64,000 nt of DNA, taken from Ampelocalamus luodianensis (taxonomy: Eukaryota > Streptophyta > Magnoliopsida > Poales > Poaceae). The stretch is from the NCBI GenBank assembly GCA_036346255.1, contig CM070617.1:20635080-20699079 (forward strand). Reading direction: 5' to 3'. The notes beneath the pieces are model-generated. The model ran no database searches. It worked only from the letters and a program-made list of their open reading frames with translations, and was not told the DNA's origin. Both the position numbers and the translations under genes were made by a program. Position 1 is the stretch's first letter. Every line of letters starts with the position of its first letter. Shown piece after piece: positions 34,100 through 43,783 of this stretch.

Positions 34100-36139
34100 C
34101 TGCAGGGACATTGGAAAAAAATTAAGAGCAATCAATATGACAGCCGGAAAACTTAAGTAGAAAACTCACAAAATAAGAACAAATCTCTATGTAGTAAACA
34201 TGCAAAGATTCACAGCATCAATTGACATGTTTCAACAAGTCAACAACAAAGTTTCTCGTAGTGCTTGACGACGTAATGAAATAAGACTATGGACTACTAA
34301 CAAAAAACATAACCCCAAAACTTGGTGAATGCTTCCACAGCAACCAGCCAATCAGTTGGCCTTGAATAAATCGACAAGTTAATTTTAGGCCCTATTTATG
34401 TTCAATCCAAATCATATTCCCATATCCCTTGAGTCCCCTTAGTTTCTGGCAGTGAGATGAGTCCCGACCTACATGAATCTATAAAATCACTCGGAACAGA
34501 GGAGGCAACCTGCATGACTGTATCATCAGGGTTGCGAGAATGTGCTCTGCCACATGACTAGAAATGTAATACCTGATGAATTACTAGTGCCTCTACAGCA
34601 TATCACCTTTTAATTCGCCTTCTCACCATATGATGTTTGGTTAAACAGCCAGTGTACTTACTAATGACAATACCGAAATGGAAATATCATGCACTTTGAA
34701 ACAAACAGACACTTGAGTTAAACTTGCATGACATCAGTACAAAGCAGCCATTATTCCAGAAGATATAAAGAAGCCGGGCTTGCTTTTCCCGGGAGCAATG
34801 TAAAATATAATGCCAGGTCCCACTATGTAGTGCCAAATATCAAAAGCCAAAATAAAAGGTTACCTGATCATTTTTCTTAACTGTTACATTCATGTTTTAC
34901 AAATGTGACATTCTTCTGTTACTATTGCAATAATGATGTTTTGTGAGTATGTTTGGACTTTAGTGTGAAAAATAGTTTCTTGCAGCAAGGTAGGATTAAA
35001 TCATAGCAATTGTGCATTTAGTGAGAGGAAAGCAACAAATTTCAAATAATATCACAGTTGCATATCTAACAAATGGAAACAGATACAATAACAAAAAAAT
35101 GGCAGTAAGTAAATTAAATAGTCGCTAACTTATTCATTGTTAAATAGTCATCAAGTATCATTAAAATCTGAAATCACTTTCCACTGTGATTTAGAACATG
35201 TGATTTATAATAGTGCATCAGTGTGACAAACAACACACATGGTACACTGATATGCATAATCCTGCAAGCCTTTCAGAAGCCTCCAAATAGTTCAAATTAA
35301 CATAAGATATATTTACTTAATCAGATTAATTGCTAGACATATTTGAAGATAATACAACCAAAAGAACTACCAGTTGCATTCTGAAGTCTGTAAGTTCTGC
35401 AATATGAATACCCCCCCCCCCCCCCAAACAGAGACAGAACGGACTTCAATAAACATGAGGAACATGCTCTTTACTCTGTTATCTTACGGTAATTAATCAG
35501 CACAAAGAGCCATTATCAGGAATTAGGAAACCATACAGTAGGGGTGACTGAGGTCTTCTAAACATTAAGCATCCTTACATGTGTGATACATTTATCCCCT
35601 GTACATAGCTTCATTCTATTTATCATAGTTTTAGTGAATTTTATATGGGGAACTTGTGAATTCTTCGCTAATTGGTTGGAATAATTGGAGAAACTTTAAG
35701 ATCTTTTATTCTAGAAAAGCAGGTACATGCAATCAGCAGTCAGCATTTTCCTCAGGGTTCTGTGCCATATAATACCAGAGGACTTAGAGATATTACCTTA
35801 GCATCTCCTTTTAATTTTGCGGAGGCAGGGGATAAATCCGTGACCTCACGGAGCGCGGGCATGCGCTTTCCCACTAAGGTGCACTTGCATGTGCGTATGT
35901 GCATACTTTTTTCACAGATCACAACAGTTCACTCAGAAAGTTGGACATGTCCATCAGCAGATACGCGGATAAGCTTCACTGTATAAGGACAACAGCATCC
36001 TGATCATTGCAAAGAAATTATCTGAGTTAAAATAAGCATGGGATTATTAAAAAAAAAGGCCGTATTGGCCAATTTGATAAGGAAAATTAGAAAGAAAAAG
36101 GAACATAAGAAGCAGGAGCTTACATCCCTAATAGAAAAT
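34100..36139. other. AT-rich intergenic or intronic region
   Basis: There is no coding sequence I can support here. A run of 17 C at about 35410-35426 is the only low-complexity feature of note. The region lies downstream of XRCC2 and could hold introns of the gene ending at 33915. Confidence 0.4.
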
Positions 36140-37486
36140 TTATCCTGTCTTGAGGGAAGGCTCCACCCACTCAGAAGTATGTATAGAAAGCTCCTCGTTT
36201 TCCTGCACGGAGGAAAGTCCTGTTTCTTGTACCGTAAAAGATGGCTCAATAAGTTTGCAATGACCAAAAAGGTTATTTTTTAATCGCATAGAAATGCATT
36301 TACCAACCTAAATCTTGTACCTTTATCCTGTGCGTAACAAATGACTGCAAGAACACAAATTCAGAAAACTTTTAGACCGTTATGCAGTTATCATAATTCA
36401 TAGAACAATAAAGACCACCTGGCAACATAACAATGAGTACACATCAATAAAATGAAAAGTCATTGAAGCTAACTGTTAATTTTCTGCAGAATATATCTTA
36501 TCAGATCAAACGACCTTTTCAGTGAGGAAAAGATAGCACAGACCTGCCATGCCTACGGCATGTATTTGCGACATGACATATTTCTTTCTTCCTCCTGTCT
36601 TGAATATGTCAAAACTGTTGAATCCTCTGACATGTATTTTGAAGTACTCCTACATACCATAAAAACAATCAATATCTTTCAGGTTTCCATCTTCGTTGTA
36701 TACAAAGAAAAAACACTCGTATAATGAGCACAAAACCGTGATATGTGCAGTGCAGGGAAATGCGTCGACTTTAAACAGAGCAAATGCATAGTCTCTAGCA
36801 AAAGAACATTGAACATATAGTTCTAACATCCAATATTTGCATTTACATGGCACAGCGGAGATAAATTTGCACATTCTCAACAATGTTTAGTGACATTATA
36901 TCATGGATTACCTTTGACAGTCATTTGCTATTGTGATTCCTTCACCATAAATAGGTGCTTTTGTGACCAACACCAAAACAGGTTGAAATTGCAAAAACTT
37001 GTGTATCGCTTGGACAACAGTTTTGGTGATACTCTGAAGTGATAGAGTTTTCCTATATGGATAATTTAAGGATTGACCAAAAAGCAGAGAGATGCTAGAA
37101 AGGTAGTGAGCTAGTGATATAGCTCAAGCATGGAACTGAGAAAAGGAATTGTTTCAGTCAAAATGGAATTTGGTGTTTTTGCCTGCATAGATACATGATG
37201 ATGAATAAAGGCATGAAACTGAGATGCACCATTGCACCAACAACTCCAGAAATAATTCTACCAGCTTTTGTCATGTGTCTGACACCTATAACACACTTCC
37301 AAGATGAGTCTAAACCTACAGCACCACCACACATTTTTGGACAGAGTTGGTCATTCTTGTTAAGATATATGTATAGTGTGTTATTCCCCATTGTTATGAG
37401 GGGTTATTTGTATATTCACCACCTGCACTTTGTGTATATATACTGTCATTTTGGCTCCCTGCTAATACAAGTTGCTATTCCTAACA

Positions 37487-37499
37487 TGGTATCAGAGCC
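37487..37499 (+). promoter_or_regulatory. Copia A primer-binding site
   Basis: TGGTATCAGAGCC directly follows the LTR end AACA and is the canonical initiator-Met primer-binding sequence of plant copia elements. Confidence 0.88.
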
Positions 37500-39690
37500 A
37501 ATTAGGTTACCTCTCCCAGACGCGCAACTCGTCCTCCCCTAGCTGCCGCCGCCACCCTCGCCTCGGGGTGCCCCAGGCCTCCTCCTCGCGCTCCACCCGC
37601 TCCTGAAGAGCCGCGCCGCTGGTCCAGCCGCCACCCAAATCGAGACGTCGCTCGGTGCTTGCCGCCACCGCTAGCGTCGCGCCGCCCACTGACGTGACAC
37701 CATCGCCGGCCGCCGCCCCCGACGCGACGCTGCATCCCGAGCCTGAGCTTGGCGCTGCCCCGACGTCACCCAAGTCCAACACGACGCCATCGTCCGAACT
37801 CCTCTGCTCCGGCCCGACCATGTCGCTCTCGGGCCGCCGCCGCCGCCGCTCGGCAGGGAACCCTAAAGTTCCCCGCGTGCGTGCTCCTCCTCCCTCGGTT
37901 TCGCTCGGGCCGTGTGGCCTTTTTATTGGGCTGGTAGGTTTTGAGTAAACCAGCCCAGCAAAAGAAAAAGAAAAAAAAAAAAAAAAGAAACGTCGTTCTA
38001 ACCGCCGCGCCGTCCAGCATCGCCTGTTAGACTTCGTTGTCTTGGTCACCGCGCCGTCCAGCGCCGCCTACCAATGGGCTTTGTTTCCGTTCCTCGCCTA
38101 AGTGGTGCTGATCTGATGCCACTCCCCTCCGTGCTCGCTGCTCGTCCACCTGCTACACCGACTGCTCCACGCTTCAGCACACTACCTCCTCCAACGGCCA
38201 CAGGTGGTGGTGGCCGCCCTCCATCTGACAGTGGTCGTCCTCACTGCTCCTACTGCGACAAGGTCGGCCACATTAAGTCCTAGTGCTATAAGAAGCAGTG
38301 GTATTTTTCACGCCGTTCTTCTATTAGCACTGGTATTGGTACTTCTACATCGACGTCTGCATCGACTCCTTCAGCGTTTTCTCTCGCGGCGAGAGATAGC
38401 CGGACTTCGATGCTGTTCTTGCCGCCTGTGTTCTCCTCGGCGGTTCGGCGTTTTCTCTCACTCGCGAGAGATAGCGGACCCGATGCACGCTTGCCGCCGA
38501 GTTCTCCTCGGCGAGTTACGCAAGTTCGCTCACGACTCTTGAACGCTGCGAAACCACCTCTTACACAGTCAAGTACCTCCCCGTGGATTCTTGATTCTGG
38601 AGCATCTTTTCACATGACTTCTGATGCTTTCACTCTGTCTTTCATTACACCTCTTGATTCTCCTGTTAGTATTCTTACTGCTAATGGTACATCTCTTTCT
38701 GTCTCTGGTCGAGGACCTCTTAGCAACTCATCTTTTCATGTTCCTTCTGTTGCTCATGTTCCTCGCCTTACCATGCAGCTTCTTTTTGCTGGGCAAATTA
38801 CTGACCTTGGTTATCGGGTCATTCTCGACTCTGACTCTTGTTGTGTTCAGGACCGCCACACGGGAGCTCTGGTTGGTTCTGGCTCTCGGCGCCTTGACTC
38901 ACAGCATCTCTGGGAGCTTGACTGGCTTCACCTTCCTTCTATTGCCACCATCGCCACCAGTCTCTCCGCTTCTACCACTCCGTCTACCGGCTCTTTCCAG
39001 CAGTGGCATCACCGTCTTGGTCATCTGTGTGGGTCTCGTCTGTCGTCTTTACTCTTTAGTTCGTCGTGGTCTTCTCGGGCCTGTCTCAGGAGACGTGTCT
39101 TTAGATTGTCAGGGTTGTAAGTTAGGTAAACAGATTCAGTTTCCTTATCCTCATAGCGAGTCAGTGTCTCAGCGTCCTTTTGATTTTGTTCATTCAGATG
39201 TTTGGGGTCCGGCTCCCTTTGTTTCGAAAGGGGGTCATCGCTATTATATCATATTTATAGATGATTTCTCTCGCCACACTTGGATATATTTCATGTCTTC
39301 TCGTAGTGAGGCCTTGTCTATCTATAAACAATTTGCCACTATGGTTCGCATACAGTTCTCCACTCCTATTCGTGTCTTTCGTATTGACTCTGTTGGCGAG
39401 TACCTTTCTCGTTATCTGCGCAGCTTCCTTGCTGAGCAGGGCACTCTCGCTCAGCTCAGGATTTCTCGAGATGTGACTTTCGACGAGTCTCGTCCCTTCT
39501 ACCCACGTCCTGTCTCTCCTTCAACTTCCTCTGTGGAGTCTCTGTCCTTTTTTACCTTTTCAGATACACCTATATCTGTCTTGCCCTCGTCCACCCGTCT
39601 CACTGAGTCTCCACATATTCCTCTTGTGACCTCTCCGTCGTTGTCGACGCCTGCTTCGTCTCCTGCGGCTCCTCCGGCTGTTGTACGCTT
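37500..39690 (+). pseudogene. Copia A gag-protease-integrase remnant
   Basis: The knuckle CSYCDKVGHIKS is followed by a stop where the sequence should continue to the last Cys (near 38281). The protease follows with SPWILDSGASFHMTSDAFTL (intact DSG) and LTANGTSLSVSGRGPLSN. Next is HHRLGHL of the GAG-pre-integrase, and then integrase with DFVHSDVWGPAPFVSKGGHR and YYIIFIDDFSRHTWIYFMSS. An apparent internal deletion near 39460 joins the integrase to SRDVTFDESRPFYP. There are frame changes near 38410, 38620 and 39070. No RT is present. Confidence 0.8.
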
Positions 39691-40227
39691 GTGGCGATGG
39701 TCGAGGAGCACCGAGAAGACCTGCGCCACCGGACGGACGCCATGCGGAGGACTAAGCCTGCCCCAGGTTAACCCATGATTTGAAATAGACTCATGGACCG
39801 GAGAGGGTCGGTGTGGCTGCGCTTGTCGTCGTGTTATGGCCGCGATCACCGCCGTTCCTCCCTTTGTTCTTGTGCTTCTTGGGACCCTTGGGACGGCCAT
39901 TGGAAGAGTTATCGATGCGACCGCCGCGTTCTTCACGACAAGATGGGTCACTGCAAGAGGAGTGACCGGAGGCAACACTAGGTGCCATGGACAAAAGAGT
40001 TGTGGCTGCGCGAGTTTGTTCTCATTGGCGGTGCGCATCTCTTGGAGGAGAAGCAGGGAACAGGCGGTGATGAAGTCAGGGAAGGGAACACACATGGCGA
40101 TGATGGTGGCGGTGGTGAAGAGCCGTTCGTTGAGACCATGTAGCATGTTTAGAATGAGGCAGTGGTTGTTAGAATTGTGCACTTATGTGTTAAGGCCCAT
40201 TCATTCCTATTATAATTCCAAAGCATG

Positions 40228-40470
40228 CAAAGTCGAAACTCAGTAGTCAAAACTGAGTGGTCGAAACTCAGAAGTCGAAACTGCGTGGTCGAAACTCAGA
40301 AGTCGAAACTGCGTGGTCGAAACTCAGAAGTCGAAACTGCGTGGTCGAAACTCAGAAGTCGAAACTGAGTGGTCGAAACTCAGAAGTCGAAACTGAGTAG
40401 TCGAAACTGAGAAGTCGAAACTGAGTGGTCGAAACTCAGTGGTCGAAGTCGAAACTCAGAAGTTGAAACA
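40228..40470. repeat. 14-bp minisatellite, GTCGAAACTCAGAA unit, about 17 copies
   Basis: The unit GTCGAAACT followed by CAGAA, GCGTG or GAGTG repeats head to tail. Alternating variants give a 28-bp higher-order pattern (CAGAA unit then GCGTG unit). It lies in the U3 part of the solo LTR, upstream of its TATA box. Confidence 0.85.
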
Positions 40471-40611
40471 ATCTGGTTGGATCCTTAAACCAGTGTGGTC
40501 GTAATACACTAGTCGAAGCTATAGACCAGTGGTCGAAGCTTTAGACTAGGGTACAATCAGGATCAATAAACACCGCTTAATGACCATTAATTGGTTTTGA
40601 ATTAGCGGTTA

Positions 40612-40703
40612 CCAGTGGTTTATTATGACAGTTACTAGAGAGTAATTGTATTGACTATCAGTGGTTTATTATGACAGTTACTATAGAGTAATTGTCTCGA
40701 CTA
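40612..40703. repeat. 46-bp tandem duplication just upstream of the LTR TATA box
   Basis: The block YCAGTGGTTTATTATGACAG...GACTA occurs at 40612-40657 and again at 40658-40703 with few differences. The second copy runs directly into CTATAAATAGG. Confidence 0.8.
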
Positions 40704-42456
40704 TAAATAGGATCTGGAGACGTCCAGATCAAAGAACAATTCTTTCGATTCCATTTATCCTTCTTCTTTCTCCCAGTTCTCTTGTGCTAGAGGGTTCTGC
40801 TGTTTGAACCAAGTCGTCCCTTCTCCTCGACGTGCTCCAAGAAGTTGGGTGAGCGGTATCTCCGAACCATTGTTGCAGAGTTCACCTGCACGGGGCGGCA
40901 ATAAGGTTTCTGGGCAGCGCAACTGCGCGACCGCTTCGCATCTTCGGCGTCTACGATCGCGACCGCATCGAGTGCGCATCGCTTCTGTTCTTCATCGAGC
41001 CTTATTGTGAGTTGGTCGTACGACCAGTTTATTCTGTTATAATCATAATGTTGAGTATATTTAGAAGTGCAATGAGTAACCTGTTGTTAGTATCGATTTA
41101 TGCATCACTAATTATTTGTGATCTTTGCCTCATACTAAAATCTGGAATTAAAATATTGTCCACATTTCCAACAGTGGTCTGAAACGTGCTGGTCAACATC
41201 CGCAGTGCGTCGACCACCGTCTTCAGTCGCTGGAAGTAGGCCGTGACGGAGAGGTCGCCCTGGACAAGGTTGGAGAATTCACCTTGGAGGTAGATGGCAG
41301 ATGGCGTGTGTCTCCTGGTTGTCGCGAAAGAGAGCTTCGGCACAAACCCACAGGTCGCGAGCAGTTTGGTTAGGTTCCATGGAGACATCGAGTATCTCAT
41401 CGGAGATGAAACCGTACAACTGATTAAGGATGGTGAAGTCATGCTGTACCCAATCTTGGTCGTTGGGCTGAGCCGGTGAACCATCAATGTGGGAGAGGAG
41501 GCCGAATTTACCGACCATGGTAAGGAAGAAGGTTTGCCATTTGCTGTAATTTGACACCTGAAGATCAAAACTCACAGGTATGTGAGTGCGGATGCTGGCC
41601 ACGTTGATGGCTTGTGATGCCGGTGCCATGACAGAGGCAATGGCGACGGTGGTGGATGGAGCAGAGGAGTTGACAATAGCGCCAGTGGTGGAGGACTGGG
41701 CGCCAGGGGTTTTCATGATGCGGAAGGGGCTGTAGTAGATCCGTTTTGATCTGATACCATGAAAGAGTTTGGAGAAGATCACCGCACTGCATAACAGGCC
41801 CGGGTGGCATCCATTTATATTGCCAGATGTGTGCCGAAGCCGAATAAGGAACAGTAACATAAGCCGATTATATGGGAGGTTAGAACAACCAAATCTATAC
41901 AAACGGTAAGAAGAGATTGATATCTCTAAGCGACTTGTACGGAAAGATACAATATGCGCTAACAGTCGGAAACTACTGTAACCTATCGCAATTACCTTAG
42001 ATTCCTAAAATTCTTAGATTTTTTATGCCCGTTATTGAATTTGTCCTACGTTGTTTTACATTCTCTGGGTTGAAATTATACATGCAGATTGCCCCTACGT
42101 GTATTTAATTTCATAGTTATACTCTTATCGATCAAAGCTTGCGGTAAATTGTTAAAATAGTTCCAAATTTATGTGCGCCGTGTGCCACCCTGTTGGCTGT
42201 TGGTGCTACCTGCAACCATTTTTGCGGAGAATGATGCAAGCGTTGGAGTTTCACTTACCATGAGGAGCACCTGGGACTTGCCAGAGTTGGACGGGCCAGC
42301 GATCTCAACGACATTGCCCGGGCGGAGCGGCGCGCGGTGGAGCGGCGGCGGGAGGAGGATTGGGGGCCGCGTGGAGAGGGAGCGGGAGAGGAAAGCCGCC
42401 GCCGTCTCGTCTACCGCGAGCCATGCTCGGGGGTCCCCTCCTGCCTCTCCAGCCAT

Positions 42457-43783
42457 GGCTAGGGTTCTGGTCTTCTGGAGCTCTCGTCGCCTCTTTTCAC
42501 CGGATTTTTTCGATGCTTTTTGGGTGCTCGGTTCGATCGTGTTTGGCGCCTGTGGTCTGTGCGTTTTTGTGTTTGCGCGCGCTGGGCGATCGCCGATGGG
42601 GTAGTGACTGTGGGGCCCACGAGGCAGAGTGGAATCAGTGATTCAGTGGTAGTGTATGTCCAGCACGTAAATCCCGGTTTATAGCACGAATTAATTGAAT
42701 TAACCTATTTAAGTACTGGACCATAACTTGGTTTTGGCGAGTTGATTTCGGGGACCTATATATTACTTTGGACTAAAGGAAATGTCCGATGCTCTATACC
42801 ACTGTATACGTAAGCACGTACCAACCAAAACTATGCTCTTTAGCAACAAGTTTCTAAATTTGTTCGAGGCGTTCATTTTAAAACAATTCTACGCTTCTCT
42901 GTGTTGCCTTGTCATACGAGTCTGCTGCAACCTGCAAATAATCAAGACGGAAAGATCTCCCCTGGGAATTAACAATGCAAGAGCACATGGCAGGTGCCCA
43001 TTATCTTCTGATGCTGACACATAAATTTATCGCTAGTTGAAGCAGTTAACTCCCTAACGATCTACTATCATCTTCCATGCATCGCCGCACTGCCCGCACA
43101 TAACAATCACATGGGGAGCCGCCACCGGAGACCCTTTTCGCCGGTTCGGCGATTCCCCACGGACGGCGGAGATCAGATCCCTTCGCCGCCAAGTGGAGCA
43201 ACGGACGGCCCCGATCACCCAATCCCCGCCGCTGGCTTCACATGCCCCGCACATCGGCCTCCCCCGCCGCATCGCCTGAAGGCCCCACAACAGCGGCACA
43301 GCAGTCTTACGCACTGTACGGTGGGCCCATCATAGAACTGTAGCATGTAGAAGACGCGGCCGGGCCACGTGGGTCTTCGCTGTTACGCGCGGAACGGGAG
43401 ATCACGGATCGCTGTTTGGTTGGGCTGCCGCCCACGCGCGCCGCACGTGACTCTTCTCCCCGCCACGATCGCCTTCGCCGCCTCCTCCCTTTCCCGTTTG
43501 CCTCTTGCAGCTACAGTTACTGCCTCCATTGGGGCTAAGCCCAAGCCGCTCTCCCCTTGTACGGTCGGAGTTGACTGCTTGGAGGTTACTGACAGGTAGG
43601 GCCTCAAGGGGAGTGTCCCACTAGTCAGAGTCTCGCGTGGCTGTGGGGGTTAGTGACGCGGATAGCTAATCGCGTAGTTAAACGGGAATTTGGGAGTGGT
43701 TATTACCAGGCAGCGCCGGAGGGGAGAGAATAGAGAGAGGAGAGGACCGAGGAGTGGGAGGTTAGAGCTTGAGCTCGTTGCTA
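42457..43783. promoter_or_regulatory. Shared upstream region between divergent XRCC2 and POLLUX
   Basis: The two genes point away from each other with 1.33 kb between start codons. The region has a GC-rich part (43100-43600) and no supportable gene. No clear TATA box precedes POLLUX. A GA-rich leader (GGGGAGAGAATAGAGAGAGG, 43721-43740) lies just before its start codon. Open stretches in the GC-rich part lack homology. Confidence 0.4.

Larger units (their letters stand above)
37358..39690 (+). mobile_element. Ty1/copia element A, 5' half only, in XRCC2
   Basis: The 5' LTR is 37358-37486 (TGTTAAGATATATG...TTCCTAACA, 129 bp), followed at once by the primer-binding site TGGTATCAGAGCC (37487-37499). 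Gag, protease and most of integrase follow. RT, RNase H and the 3' LTR are missing. Near 39690 the sequence changes to another copia element in the opposite orientation. No target duplication can be checked because the right end is lost. Confidence 0.8.
40167..41173 (+). mobile_element. Solo LTR (1.0 kb) in copia B gag, duplication GTGGT
   Basis: The unit starts TGTTAGAATTGTGCAC and ends CACATTTCCAACA. GTGGT flanks it at 40162-40166 and 41174-41178, and joining the flanks restores the gag reading. It holds a 14-bp minisatellite, a 46-bp tandem duplication and a TATA box (CTATAAATAGG, 40701-40711), so it was an active plus-strand LTR promoter design. No internal region is left. Confidence 0.88.
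39691..41720 (-). pseudogene. Copia B gag remnant, split by a solo LTR
   Basis: On the minus strand the start is near MKTPGAQSSTTGAIVNSSAP. It continues SFDLQVSNYSKWQTFFLTMV, EILDVSMEPNQTARDLWVCA and LVQGDLSVTAYFQRLKTVVD, the usual UBN2-type copia gag order. After the solo LTR (40167-41173) it resumes with LNMLHGLNERLFTTATIIAM and continues to a basic NGRPKGPKKHKNKGR segment near 39880. It contains frame changes and no complete knuckle. Confidence 0.75.
39691..41964 (-). mobile_element. Ty1/copia element B, 5' half only, reverse orientation, in XRCC2
   Basis: The 5' LTR is 41760-41964 (plus strand TGAAAGAGTTTGG...GCGCTAACA, 205 bp). On the minus strand it is followed by TGGTATCAGATC, an initiator-Met-type primer site. 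Only gag remains, at about 41720 down to 39690, split by a 1.0-kb solo LTR. Protease, integrase, RT, RNase H and the 3' LTR are missing. The element meets copia A near 39690 with both 3' halves absent. Confidence 0.78.
36140..42456 (-). pseudogene. XRCC2: XRCC2 (RAD51-paralogue DNA repair gene), interrupted and missing central exons
   Basis: Five exons are readable on the minus strand. Exon 1 (42259-42456) starts MAGEAGGDPRAWLAVDETAA and carries the Walker A box GPSNSGKS, with donor GTAAGT. Exon 36912-37052 encodes QSITKTVVQAIHKFLQ, VLVLVTKAPIYGEG and ends at CAAAG|GTAATC. Exon 36544-36649 encodes STSKYMSEDSTVLTYSRQEE and SCRKYMP, then an in-frame TAG, then AWQ. Exon 36321-36344 encodes SFVTHRIK. 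Exon 36140-36202 encodes ENEELSIHTSEWVEPSLKTG and then TAA; DKFSIRDVS continues in another frame. Introns have correct AG acceptors. The exons between Walker A and SITKTVV (VMYFDLDCRFD and the Walker B LMIDSIG region of the family) are absent. Two half copia elements occupy that interval. XRCC2 acts with other RAD51 paralogues in homologous recombination and meiosis. This copy should not make a working protein. Confidence 0.8.

Noticed and set aside
36650..36883. Minus-strand open stretch ending IDCFYGM as the XRCC2 DLDCRFD exon
   Set aside because: The resemblance is three residues only, and it lies between two exons that join correctly in frame without it.
37195..37357. Plus-strand open stretch with apparently good composition left of copia A
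   Set aside because: I could not identify a family, and both strands read open. It lies in an XRCC2 intron and may be a transposon scrap, so it is not listed as a gene.
40228..40470. CRISPR-like array
   Set aside because: The 14-bp units are adjacent with no unique spacers, and the array sits in an LTR of a plant genome. It is a minisatellite.
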